A stretch of 64,000 bases of DNA from Alphaproteobacteria bacterium (GTDB taxonomy: Bacteria > Pseudomonadota > Alphaproteobacteria > Caulobacterales > Hyphomonadaceae), in assembly GCA_018222605.1 (NCBI GenBank), contig JAAEZZ010000006.1, positions 82,071 to 146,070 of the forward strand, written 5' to 3'. Under the pieces are notes generated by a model. That model saw only the letters and a program-made list of their open reading frames with translations, searched no databases and was not told the origin of the DNA. The position numbers and the translations under genes are program-made. Positions within the stretch are counted from its first letter, which is position 1; every line of letters begins with the position of its first letter. Shown here piece by piece: positions 40,413-48,719 of this stretch.

Positions 40413-42344
40413 ATGTTTACTTACTGCAGAACCGGCCTGACGGCCCTCGCTTCAGCGGTTTTGCTTGCCGCTTGTTCAACAACAGATACTGCTGACTCAA
40501 TGGCAGGCGCATCCAGAAATGCTGCAACGCCGCTGGTGAAAACGCGTCAGCAAGAATATCTGGAAGCCTTCAACGTACCACGCGGCAATGTCCGTGCGAC
40601 GCAGACAGGTATTCGTCCTGGCTACAATTTTGTCGGTATTGCCGAAACGGACATCACATATCCGCTGCCATGGGAGATCATGGCCAAGGATGGCACAGTG
40701 GTCGCCAGCGGGATGACGGTGCCTTACGGCCTTCATGAAGGTTCTGGCGAGCCTATTCACTTGATCATTGCGAAGAACTTGACCACGCGCGGTAAGGGCC
40801 TTGTGCTGGAGGTCAAGAATGTCGGTGAGAGCCACCCGTTTGATGTGTCTGAAGATGTCTTCCGTGATCTAAAATACGACACGCTGAGCTATTTCTATCA
40901 CAACCGTGCCGGCATGCCGATCGAAGCGAAATATGCTGGCGGAGAGCAATGGAGTCGTCCTGCCGGGCATCAAGATGAAATGTTGACCTGTTTCAACGGT
41001 ATCGACAAGGCTGGCATCAAGTGGCCCGGATGCCAGTACAGGCTGGACGTTACCGGGGGTTGGTATGATGCGGGCGACCACGGCAAATATGTTGTTGATG
41101 GCGGCATCAGTGTGTGGACCCTGCTCGATGCGTATGAACGCGGCACCAAAGGTTTTGCCGATGGCGAGGTGAACATCCCCGAAGCTGGCAATGGCGAAAA
41201 CGATTTGCTGGATGAAGCCCGCTACAATCTTGATTTCATGCTGAGCATGCAGGCGCCTGGAAATGCGCACGCAGCTGTCCTGCTGGGCAATGTCGGCGGA
41301 GACCTGTCGAATGCCAAGCCGGAAGTGATCGATGTATCAGGCATGGTACATCACAAGGCAGGTGACACATCCTGGGCTTCCTTCCCCTTGGCGCCGCATC
41401 TGAATACAAAATCGCGTGCCCTGTTCCCGCCCTCCACGGCGGCGACCTTGCACCTGGCGGCTGTTGGCGCACAATGCGCCCGCGTGTTTCGCGGCATTGA
41501 TGATGCCTATGCTAACAAGTGCCTGGAAGCATCCGAGCGCGCCTATGCGGCGGCCAAGCGTGTACCGGACGCCTACGCTCATGACAATTTCCAAGGGACT
41601 GGCCCGTTTGCATCCAACGATCTGCGCGGCGAGTTCTACTGGGCTGCTGCCGAGCTCTACGTCACGACGGGAGACGCCGGGTATCTGGCGGATGTGAAGG
41701 ACTATCAGGACAAGCTGGACAACTGGCCGCTGAGCAGCCGTGAAGAGATCAACTGGCATGAGACAGAGGGGCTCGGCATCATTACGCTGGCCCGGTTTTC
41801 ACCTGATGCCGAGATGAAGGCGCAAGCGATTGAAGGCCTGAAGGCGACTGCCGATGGTTATGTCAGCCAGATCATTCATGAGGGCTATCAGATACCAATG
41901 AACCGCGGCGTCTGGTCGTGGGGCTCCATCGGCACACTAGCCAATCGCGGTCTTCTGCTGGGCACAGCATATGATCTGACAGGCGATACCCGCTACCGTA
42001 ATGCGGCGCTGGACCTGCTGGACTATATCCTTGGCCGCAACCCGCGCGACATTTCCTATGTCTCCGGCCATGGCGAGAATGCCGTGAAGGCATTGCACCA
42101 CCGCTTCTGGGCGGGGGCATATTATCCGGGGTACCCGTTGCCACCCGTTGGCGTTGTCTCCGGTGGCCCGAACAACACCAATCCGACCGGGCCTGTCTCG
42201 CGCGCCATTATCGAGCAATGTCATGCACAGACCTGCTTTGCAGATCACAATGATGCGTATGAGCTGAACGGCGTTGGCATCAACATTCAGGCGGCAACCT
42301 TCTGGCTGGCGGCGTGGGCGGATGATATCGACCGTGCGAGCTAA
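40413..42344 (+). CDS. Cellulase / endoglucanase, GH9, lipoprotein
   Basis: This 643-residue protein has a lipoprotein signal (V-L-L-A-A-C, Cys 21), an N-terminal Ig-like domain (~50-150) and a GH9 (alpha/alpha)6 catalytic domain. 'GGWYDAGDHGKYVVDGG' holds the two catalytic-base Asp residues (D219, D222), and 'DHNDAYELNGVGIN' near the end holds the proton-donor Glu. It cuts beta-1,4-glucan, probably at the cell surface. It complements the GH51 and lyase genes upstream. Confidence 0.92.
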   Translation: MFTYCRTGLTALASAVLLAACSTTDTADSMAGASRNAATPLVKTRQQEYLEAFNVPRGNVRATQTGIRPGYNFVGIAETDITYPLPWEIMAKDGTVVASGMTVPYGLHEGSGEPIHLIIAKNLTTRGKGLVLEVKNVGESHPFDVSEDVFRDLKYDTLSYFYHNRAGMPIEAKYAGGEQWSRPAGHQDEMLTCFNGIDKAGIKWPGCQYRLDVTGGWYDAGDHGKYVVDGGISVWTLLDAYERGTKGFADGEVNIPEAGNGENDLLDEARYNLDFMLSMQAPGNAHAAVLLGNVGGDLSNAKPEVIDVSGMVHHKAGDTSWASFPLAPHLNTKSRALFPPSTAATLHLAAVGAQCARVFRGIDDAYANKCLEASERAYAAAKRVPDAYAHDNFQGTGPFASNDLRGEFYWAAAELYVTTGDAGYLADVKDYQDKLDNWPLSSREEINWHETEGLGIITLARFSPDAEMKAQAIEGLKATADGYVSQIIHEGYQIPMNRGVWSWGSIGTLANRGLLLGTAYDLTGDTRYRNAALDLLDYILGRNPRDISYVSGHGENAVKALHHRFWAGAYYPGYPLPPVGVVSGGPNNTNPTGPVSRAIIEQCHAQTCFADHNDAYELNGVGINIQAATFWLAAWADDIDRAS

Positions 42345-42359
42345 ACTGTGATGGTAGAA

Positions 42360-43136
42360 CTAGTCCTCAAAAGTGCCGATGACCGGCACATGGTCTGAGG
42401 GCTTTTCCATCTCACGGGCCTTGCGATAGATCTCGACGGACTGGAGACGGTCCGAGGCCTGCGGCGAGCAGAGCAGATGATCGATCCGGATGCCATGATC
42501 TTTCTTGAAGGCGCCGCCCTGATAGTCCCAGAACGTATACTGATGGGCGCGCCCATCGGTCAGTTCAAAGGCGTCAGCCAGACCAAGATATTTGAGCTTG
42601 CGGAATTCGGCGCGCGTTGAGGGCAGGGCCAGGGCGTCATCCTGCCAGACCGTCTCGTCCCAGCAATCAACCGGCGTTGGAATGCAGTTATAGTCACCGC
42701 ACAGCACAAAGGCCTCATCCTGTTTCAGCAGGTTCCGGGCATGACGCTCAAGCGCGTCCATCCATTCCATCTTGTAGTCATACTTCACGCCAGGGGCCGG
42801 ATTGCCGTTCGGCAGATACAGCCCGCCGACGCGAATCGGCGACTCCGCCAGAACCAGCGCCTCAATATAACGGGCCTGGTCATCCTCCAGGGTCGGGAGG
42901 CCCTTGGTTACATCCTCAATCTCATGCCGGGAGAGGAGCGCGACGCCATTATAGCTCTTCTGTCCCAGAACGGCACAATTCCAGCCCTGTTCCTCAATTT
43001 CCAGGTAGGGAAAGGCGTCCGTCTCACATTTGATTTCCTGCAGGCAGACAACATCACAGTCTATTGACTGTAATACCTCCAGCACTGTGGGGAGACGGGC
43101 CTTGATCGAGTTGACATTCCAGGTGGCGATACGCAT
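42360..43136 (-). CDS. xthA: Exodeoxyribonuclease III
   Basis: This 258-residue protein has all ExoIII/AP endonuclease motifs: 'MRIATWNVNSIKARLPTVLE', 'VVCLQEIKCE' (metal-binding Glu), 'LYLPNGNP', 'VLCGDYNCIPTPVDC' (Asp/Asn), 'RIDHLLCSPQ' and the final 'KPSDHVPVIGTF' (Asp-His). It repairs abasic sites and 3' blocks. It converges with the GH9 gene, 15 bases apart. Confidence 0.95.
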   Translation of the reverse strand: MRIATWNVNSIKARLPTVLEVLQSIDCDVVCLQEIKCETDAFPYLEIEEQGWNCAVLGQKSYNGVALLSRHEIEDVTKGLPTLEDDQARYIEALVLAESPIRVGGLYLPNGNPAPGVKYDYKMEWMDALERHARNLLKQDEAFVLCGDYNCIPTPVDCWDETVWQDDALALPSTRAEFRKLKYLGLADAFELTDGRAHQYTFWDYQGGAFKKDHGIRIDHLLCSPQASDRLQSVEIYRKAREMEKPSDHVPVIGTFED

Positions 43137-43163
43137 GAGGTCTCTATTAGCAGCTTCGCCCCA

Positions 43164-43192
43164 TTGTTCCAGCGGGCAGTGCTGCCTATAAT
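43164..43192 (+). promoter_or_regulatory. Sigma-70-type promoter of tatABC
   Basis: TTGTTC and TATAAT are separated by exactly 17 bases, 25 bases before the tatA start. The perfect -10 makes this one of the clearest promoters in the window. Confidence 0.7.
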
Positions 43193-43217
43193 TGGGTAAT
43201 TCCTCAAGGAGAACCGC

Positions 43218-43436
43218 ATGTCACCGAGTTGGATTCAATTACTGATCGTCGTGGTCGTCGCGCTGCTCCTGTTTGGGGGCCGTGGCCGCATTTCCTCGAT
43301 CATGGGCGACATGGCGAAAGGCATTGGCGCTTTTCGTAAGGGCCTGAAAGATGAGGAAGAGACCAAATCCGTCGAGAAAGACGAAACTATGGTCAACGTC
43401 ACCCCTCAGAAAGACGAGACGAAGGCCTCGTCATAA
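43218..43436 (+). CDS. tatA: Twin-arginine translocase subunit TatA
   Basis: This 72-residue protein has one N-terminal membrane helix ([20 protein letters not shown]) with the F-G-G-R-G turn in place of the usual F-G-x-x-K/R-L, an amphipathic helix ([18 protein letters not shown]) and an acidic tail. TatA forms the pore for folded proteins with twin-arginine signals. AAGGAG precedes the ATG. It is the first gene of tatABC. Confidence 0.95.
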   Translation: MSPSWIQLLIVVVVALLLFGGRGRISSIMGDMAKGIGAFRKGLKDEEETKSVEKDETMVNVTPQKDETKASS

Positions 43437-43460
43437 TCCGCCGAGTGGAGGGCGCATAGA

Positions 43461-43895
43461 ATGCTGCCCGGAATCGGGTTTTCCGAACTCCTTTTGCTGG
43501 GGCTTGCGGCGCTGATTATTGTCGGCCCGAAAGACCTGCCATTGATGATGCGCCGTGTCGGACAGTTTGTTGGCAAGGGCCGCGCCATGGCGCGTGAGTT
43601 TCAGGCCGCCTTCGAAGACATCGCCCGGCAGAGCGAACTGGACGAGCTGCGCAAGGAAATCGAAAGCCTGAAGCGCGACAATGCCATGCAGGATGCGGCG
43701 GCTGATCTCGCTGCCGTCGAGGCTGACATCAATTCCGCCGTCATGGCACAGCACCCCCAGGCTGAAGCGCCCTCAAAGCCCCAGCCAACTGAGCCAATCG
43801 AGCCAACTGAGGTGCCGGATGACGCCCAATTGACCGGCGCGCCGGACGCCCCCGACAGCACTGACATCAAGAAAACCGGGGATGACGCCGCGTGA
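43461..43895 (+). CDS. tatB: Twin-arginine translocase subunit TatB
   Basis: This 144-residue protein starts MLPGIGFSELLLLGLAALII with 'VGPKDLPLMMRRVGQFVGKG', the TatB pattern of a short membrane helix with Glu-8, then G-P and an amphipathic helix. The Pro/Glu-rich C-terminus (QPTEPIEPTEVPDDAQ) is loosely conserved in the family. With TatC it receives Tat substrates. GGAGG lies upstream, and the stop overlaps tatC. Confidence 0.95.
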   Translation: MLPGIGFSELLLLGLAALIIVGPKDLPLMMRRVGQFVGKGRAMAREFQAAFEDIARQSELDELRKEIESLKRDNAMQDAAADLAAVEADINSAVMAQHPQAEAPSKPQPTEPIEPTEVPDDAQLTGAPDAPDSTDIKKTGDDAA

Positions 43896-44722
43896 GTACA
43901 GTGCCCCCCAAAGACGAGCAGCCCAATTTTACGGATGACGAAGTTGAGGCGAGCCGCGCGCCGCTGCTTGAGCATCTGACAGAGCTGCGCTCGCGCCTCA
44001 TCAAGTCGATCATCGCGCTAAGTGTTGCCTCCATTGTTTGTTTCTTCTTTGCTGAACACATTTACGACTTCCTGCTCGCGCCCTTCGCGCGCATGGCAGA
44101 GGGCATTCGCGGCACGCAGCTGGAGTTGATCTTCACTGGCCCGATGGAATTCTTCTTTGCCAAGCTGAAGCTGGCCGTGTTTGCCGGTATCTTCCTGTCC
44201 TTCCCGGTCATGGCCTGGCAGGTCTACCGCTTTGTGGCGCCGGGGCTCTACAAGGAAGAGCGGGGCGCGTTCTGGCCGTATCTTGTCTTCGCGCCGCTTC
44301 TGTTCGTGCTGGGCGCGACGTTTGTTTACTTCCTGATGCTGCCCATGCTGGCGCGCTTTGCCGTGTCTCAGGAGCAGATCGAGAGCAGCGTGGCGACGAT
44401 CAAACTGTTGCCGCGTGTCTCGGAATATCTCTCTCTGGTGATGGCGCTGATGCTGGCCTTTGGCCTGTCCTTCCAGCTGCCGGTGATTCTCAGCCTGCTG
44501 GGGCGGATCGGCATTGTCTCATCAGAGGCCCTCGCCAAGGGCCGGAAATATGCCATCGTCGCCATCCTGGCCTTTGCGGCCTTCTTCACCCCGCCGGATG
44601 TAATCTCCCAGGTTCTGCTGACCGTGCCGGTGCTGTTCCTGTATGAAGTCTCCATCTGGTGCGTGAAGCTGATTGAGAAGAAGCAGGCCGAGCAGGATGC
44701 CGAAGCTGAGGCAGAGTCCTGA
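43892..44722 (+). CDS. tatC: Twin-arginine translocase subunit TatC
   Basis: This 276-residue protein has a GTG start overlapping the tatB stop. 'PLLEHLTELRSRLIKSIIAL' is the conserved N-terminal signature of TatC, and six membrane helices follow, with 'FVAPGLYKEERGAFWPYLVF' and 'FGLSFQLPVILSLLGRIGIV'. TatC binds the twin-arginine motif itself. A few acidic residues are added to the C-terminus compared with the usual length of about 250. Confidence 0.97.
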   Translation: MSTVPPKDEQPNFTDDEVEASRAPLLEHLTELRSRLIKSIIALSVASIVCFFFAEHIYDFLLAPFARMAEGIRGTQLELIFTGPMEFFFAKLKLAVFAGIFLSFPVMAWQVYRFVAPGLYKEERGAFWPYLVFAPLLFVLGATFVYFLMLPMLARFAVSQEQIESSVATIKLLPRVSEYLSLVMALMLAFGLSFQLPVILSLLGRIGIVSSEALAKGRKYAIVAILAFAAFFTPPDVISQVLLTVPVLFLYEVSIWCVKLIEKKQAEQDAEAEAES

Positions 44723-44809
44723 TCCAGGCCTTGTAAGCACTTCCCCCGGTTGCAGCTTTGCCCGCTGCGGATTACAGCAGTGACCGACTGATCAGACAGG
44801 AAACACCCC

Positions 44810-46300
44810 ATGTTCGATATCCGTGCCATCCGTGAAAATCCCGACGCATTCCGCGCCGCCTGGAACCGGAAGAAGCCGGGCCTGGGCGACTCCGTAGACG
44901 AGATCCTTGCGCATGACGCCGCCGTCCGCACGGCAGTGACCGACAAGCAGGAAGCCGAAAAGGCTCGCAACGAAACCTCCAAGCTGATCGGAAAGGCGAA
45001 AGCCTCTGGCGATGAGGCGGAGTTTGAACGCCTGCGCAAGGTGGTGGCCGATGCCAAGGAAACCATCGAAGCGGCTGGAGAGCAGGAAGAGGCTGCACGC
45101 CAGCTGCTGGACGATCTGCTCTATGGCCTGCCGAACATCCCGCTGGACGAAGTGCCGGACGGCCAGGACGAAGACGGCAATGTCGAGCAAAGCCGCTGGG
45201 GCGAGCCGAAAGCCTATGATTTCGAAGTGAAAGACCATGCCGACCTCGGCGAGGCGCTCGGCATGATGGATTTCGAGACGGCGGCGAAGATGAGCGGTGC
45301 GCGCTTTGTGCTGCTCTCCGGCAAACTCGCCCGTCTGGAACGCGCGCTCGCTGCCTTCATGCTGGATGTGCAGACGGAAGAACATGGGTACACGGAATGC
45401 TCTCCGCCACTGCTGGTGAAGGACCAAGCGCTGGTCGGCACAGGGCAATTGCCGAAGTTCGAGGAAGATCTCTTCAAAACCTCAGCAATAACCCGACTAG
45501 GATTGGAACAATACGCTATAGAAAGTGCGAATGAAGTTGCGGATTCTATGGAAGCTGAAGTCGCGTCGGGAAAGATACCCGAAGGTGTCAATGAAAAAGA
45601 ATATCTTGCAGGATGGCGTGCGGGACGAGAAGACTTTGTAGAGAGGCAGGCGCAGGCATACCTGCAAGGTTTGAAAGAGCTATTTGGAAGTTCTCATTTC
45701 CTGATCCCCACCGCTGAGGTCCCTCTCACAAACATCGTCCGTGAAAGTATCATTGAGGCTGACTATCTGCCGCGCCGCTATACCGCGCACACGCCATGCT
45801 TCCGCTCAGAAGCGGGCAGTGCGGGGCGTGACACGAAGGGCATGATCCGCCTGCACCAGTTCAACAAGGTAGAGCTTGTGTCCGTGGTTGCGAACCTGGA
45901 AGATGGCCTGCAGGAGCTGGAACGGATGACAGGCTGCGCCGAGGAAATCCTGAAGCGCCTGGACCTGCCGTTCCGCCGCATGCTGCTCTGTGCCGGCGAT
46001 ATGGGGGCAGGGGCACGCAAGACCTATGACCTCGAAGTGTGGCTGCCGAGTCAGGACACCTATCGCGAGATTAGCTCTTGTTCCTACTGCGGAGACTATC
46101 AGGCCCGCCGCATGAATGCGCGCTATCGCCCGGAAGCCGGCGCGAAACCTGAATTCGTCCATACACTGAACGGTTCCGGCCTCGCTGTCGGCCGCACATT
46201 GGTGGCCATTTTGGAAAACTACCAGAACGCCGACGGCTCCATCACCGTACCGAAAGCCCTGCGCGGCTACATGAACGGCCTTGAGGTGATTTCGGCTTAA
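44810..46300 (+). CDS. serS: Seryl-tRNA synthetase with an unusual in-frame insert
   Basis: This 496-residue protein is about 70 longer than a usual bacterial SerRS. Residues 1-110 form the tRNA-binding coiled coil. Class II motif 2 is in '[20 protein letters not shown]' and motif 3 in '[20 protein letters not shown]'. Between '[11 protein letters not shown]' and '[14 protein letters not shown]', which are normally only a few residues apart, lie ~70 extra helical residues (225-295) encoded by DNA of about 48% GC with codons rare elsewhere (ATA, CTA, CGA, GGA, AGG). The frame is intact and all motifs are present, so it should be active. Confidence 0.95.
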   Translation: MFDIRAIRENPDAFRAAWNRKKPGLGDSVDEILAHDAAVRTAVTDKQEAEKARNETSKLIGKAKASGDEAEFERLRKVVADAKETIEAAGEQEEAARQLLDDLLYGLPNIPLDEVPDGQDEDGNVEQSRWGEPKAYDFEVKDHADLGEALGMMDFETAAKMSGARFVLLSGKLARLERALAAFMLDVQTEEHGYTECSPPLLVKDQALVGTGQLPKFEEDLFKTSAITRLGLEQYAIESANEVADSMEAEVASGKIPEGVNEKEYLAGWRAGREDFVERQAQAYLQGLKELFGSSHFLIPTAEVPLTNIVRESIIEADYLPRRYTAHTPCFRSEAGSAGRDTKGMIRLHQFNKVELVSVVANLEDGLQELERMTGCAEEILKRLDLPFRRMLLCAGDMGAGARKTYDLEVWLPSQDTYREISSCSYCGDYQARRMNARYRPEAGAKPEFVHTLNGSGLAVGRTLVAILENYQNADGSITVPKALRGYMNGLEVISA

Positions 46301-46301
46301 G

Positions 46302-46419
46302 GCCCCCTCCGCCCTTCGGGCACCTCCCCCGCAGGCGGGGGAGGATTGCATGCCGCGCATATACTCTTATCCTCCCCCGTTCACGGGGGAGGTGGCCCGC
46401 TTCGCGGGTCGGAGGGGGC
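46302..46419. repeat. Head-to-head pair of palindromic intergenic repeats
   Basis: The left unit (46302-46346, starting GCCCCCTCCG) and the right unit (46369-46419, ending CGGAGGGGGC) are inverted copies of one composite element. Each holds a GC-rich hairpin with CCTCCCCC/GGGGGAGG arms. The right unit supplies the RBS of the next gene. Such repeats are often found beside DUF559 genes. Confidence 0.75.
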
Positions 46420-46421
46420 AC

Positions 46422-46787
46422 ATGCGAGAGGAAGAGAAACATACTATCCGGCATGCGAGACGCCTTCGTCGCACTATGACACGTGCGGAGGTGATCCTGT
46501 GGCAAAGCCTTCGCAAACGGCAATTGGCCGGTTATCGATTCCGCCGTCAGGTGCCCATTGGGCCATATGTGACTGACTTTGCCTGCCTTGATCCAAGGCT
46601 GGTGATAGAGGTGGATGGTGCCACGCATTCTGAAGAAGACGAAGTGGCTTATGACGAAAGGCGAACGCGTTTCCTTCAGCAGAAGGGGTGGCATGTATAC
46701 CGTGTCTGGAATACGGACATATACGAAAATCTCGGTGGTGTGTTGGACGCCATTCTCCACCAGTTGAGATTTGCCAAGAGTGGCTGA
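46422..46787 (+). CDS. DUF559 (Vsr-like endonuclease fold) protein
   Basis: ATG 46422 after GGAGGGGG is preferred to the track start at 46350, which lies in the repeat; this gives 121 residues. 'ARRLRRTMTRAEVILWQSLR', 'GYRFRRQVPIGPYVTDFACL', 'PRLVIEVDGATHSEEDEVAY' and 'GWHVYRVWNTDIYENL' are the DUF559 motifs; the D-F and E-V-D-G residues resemble the metal site of the restriction-endonuclease fold. The biological role is unknown; it is frequently mobile and linked to the flanking repeats. Confidence 0.88.
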   Translation: MREEEKHTIRHARRLRRTMTRAEVILWQSLRKRQLAGYRFRRQVPIGPYVTDFACLDPRLVIEVDGATHSEEDEVAYDERRTRFLQQKGWHVYRVWNTDIYENLGGVLDAILHQLRFAKSG

Positions 46788-46804
46788 GTTGGAAGGGGAA
46801 CACG

Positions 46805-47566
46805 ATGAAAATTCTGCTGACCAATGATGATGGCATCAACGCGCCGGGCCTGGCTGTGCTGGAAGAGATCGCGCGGGAGATTTCGGATGATATCTGGATC
46901 GCTGCGCCGGAAGAGGAACAGTCCGGCAAGGGCCGTGCCATCTCGCTGACGCATCCGGTGCGCACGCGCAAGGTGGGCGACAAGGCCTGGGCCGTGGCGG
47001 GCACACCGTCTGACTGCGTGCTGCTGGCAACGCATAATCTGATGCCTGAGAAGCCTGACCTTGTGCTCTCCGGCGTCAATCGCGGCCAGAACATTGCCGA
47101 GGACACAAGCTTTTCCGGCACCATCGCCGGCGCCATGTTCGGCATGCAGATGGGCATTCCGTCGATTGCGCTCAGCCAGGCGCAGAGCTTTCGCGAGCGC
47201 GGCTCTCTGCCTTGGGATACAGCCCGCAAATGGGGCAGCAAGGCGCTGAAGCCGCTGATCGAAACCGGCTGGCCGGGCGATGTCGTCATGAATGTGAACT
47301 TCCCGGATGTGGACCCTGACGATGTCAAAGGCATCCAGGTGACTCGTCAGGGCTTCCGGGATGAATCCATCATCCATACCGACCGGCGCGAAGACCTGCG
47401 CGGCAATGATTATTACTGGATCGGGTATCGCGGCAAACGCTCCAAACCTGCTGAGGGCACTGATCTGCGCGCGATTTATGATGGCTATGTCTCCATTTCT
47501 CCGCTTCATGTGGACTTGACGCATGAAGTGTTCCTCAGGACGCTGCGGGAGATATGGAAGAGCTGA
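46805..47566 (+). CDS. surE: 5'/3'-nucleotidase SurE
   Basis: ATG 46805 (GGAAGGGG upstream) is preferred to the track start; this gives 253 residues. 'MKILLTNDDGINAPGLAVLE' has the metal-binding Asp pair (D8, D9), 'PEEEQSGKGRAISLTHPVR' has the Ser of the active site, and 'VLSGVNRGQNIAEDTSFSGT' the Asn. SurE removes phosphate from nucleotides in stationary phase. It overlaps pcm by 13 bases, the classic surE-pcm pair. Confidence 0.96.
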   Translation: MKILLTNDDGINAPGLAVLEEIAREISDDIWIAAPEEEQSGKGRAISLTHPVRTRKVGDKAWAVAGTPSDCVLLATHNLMPEKPDLVLSGVNRGQNIAEDTSFSGTIAGAMFGMQMGIPSIALSQAQSFRERGSLPWDTARKWGSKALKPLIETGWPGDVVMNVNFPDVDPDDVKGIQVTRQGFRDESIIHTDRREDLRGNDYYWIGYRGKRSKPAEGTDLRAIYDGYVSISPLHVDLTHEVFLRTLREIWKS

Positions 47567-48207
47567 TCGCCGACCCGTTCCGTGCTGCCCGCCTTGTCCT
47601 GCGCCTGCGCCAGGAGGGGGTGACCGATGATGCGGTGCTGAAGGCGATGGAGACCATTGATCGCGGGGCTTTTGTCGAGGGGGAGGAGCTGAAAAAGCTC
47701 GCCTTTGATGATTGCGTGCTGCCGATCCCTTGCGGGCAGACAATTCCGCGCCCTGCCGTGACTGGGCAGCTGTTGCAGGCCATGGGGCTTGGCCCGTCGC
47801 GGCTGGCGCGAATCCTTCTGATCGGCATGGGCTCTGGATATACGGCGGCATTGGCCGGGCAGCTTGGCTCTGATGTCTTCGCCGTTGAGCGCTATGACCG
47901 CCTGACGGAAGCCGCACGTCAGCGCATTGTGAGGCTGGGCCTTAGTAATGTGGCCGTGCGTCATGGGGACGGCATGCTCGGCTGGGCAGAGCGTGGGCCG
48001 TATGACCGCATCCTTCTGACAGGGCAGGTGGATGAGGTGCCGGACGTGCTACTCTCACAGCTCGCCAAGGACGGTCTGCTGCTGGCGCCCATGCTGCACG
48101 AAGGCAGACAACGGATCGCGCGGATGAATGCGGAGCGCAAGACAGAGTGGATCGGTCTGTCTTTCCCGCTTCCAGCGCTCGCAGAGGGCAAATCCCGCGT
48201 CCTTTAA
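47554..48207 (+). CDS. pcm: Protein-L-isoaspartate O-methyltransferase
   Basis: This 217-residue protein has 'VLKAMETIDRGAFVEGEELK', 'PIPCGQTIPRPAVTGQLLQA' (the conserved G-x-T-I-S-x-P site, here with R for S) and the SAM motif 'ARILLIGMGSGYTAALAGQL'. It repairs age-damaged aspartates. The SAM motif has I-G-M-G-S-G where E/V-x-G-x-G-S/T-G is usual. The start lies inside surE. An M23 peptidase gene often found next is absent. Confidence 0.92.
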   Translation: MEELIADPFRAARLVLRLRQEGVTDDAVLKAMETIDRGAFVEGEELKKLAFDDCVLPIPCGQTIPRPAVTGQLLQAMGLGPSRLARILLIGMGSGYTAALAGQLGSDVFAVERYDRLTEAARQRIVRLGLSNVAVRHGDGMLGWAERGPYDRILLTGQVDEVPDVLLSQLAKDGLLLAPMLHEGRQRIARMNAERKTEWIGLSFPLPALAEGKSRVL

Positions 48208-48299
48208 GTGTATTTGCGCATCTGCAGGCCTTGTTTGCCAATACAGGCGGCCACAGCTATAGGGGCAGGAAATTCTCAGGGGTTCACGGGAGACATATC

Positions 48300-48671
48300 A
48301 TGCTGAACAGACTTGCCGCACTGACAATCGGGGCCGCCGCCCTTGGCCTTCCCGCATTGGCGCAAGCCGCTCCATCCGAATCCGGTCCAAGCATTATCAG
48401 CCAGATCCTGCTGTTTCTGCCGCTGATCCTGATCTTCTACTTTCTGCTGATGCGTCCTCAGCAGCAGCGTGCCAAAAAGCACAAGGCCATGATCGAGGGC
48501 CTCAAGCGCGGCGACACGGTCATCACGTCCGGCGGCCTGATCGGCAAGGTGACCAAGGCGGGTGACACGGAAATCACCGTTGAGCTGGGTGACAATATGC
48601 GCGTCCAGATGATCAAGGCGATGGTCATCGAAGTGCGCGGCAAGAATGATCCTGTCCCTGCCAACGATTAA
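48300..48671 (+). CDS. yajC: Sec translocase accessory subunit YajC
   Basis: ATG 48300 (GGGAGA upstream) gives 123 residues. A hydrophobic N-terminal segment is followed by the YajC helix 'IISQILLFLPLILIFYFLLM' and 'RPQQQRAKKHKAMIEGLKRG', then the soluble domain with 'DTVITSGGLIGKVTK'. The extra ~25-residue start ending in A-L-A-Q-A looks like an uncleaved or cleaved signal, seen in several Alphaproteobacteria. It leads the yajC-secD-secF operon. Confidence 0.95.
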   Translation: MLNRLAALTIGAAALGLPALAQAAPSESGPSIISQILLFLPLILIFYFLLMRPQQQRAKKHKAMIEGLKRGDTVITSGGLIGKVTKAGDTEITVELGDNMRVQMIKAMVIEVRGKNDPVPAND

Positions 48672-48719
48672 GGGCCTTTAGGGCCGGCTGCCGGCCCGCC
48701 CCACGATAAGGAATCCCCA

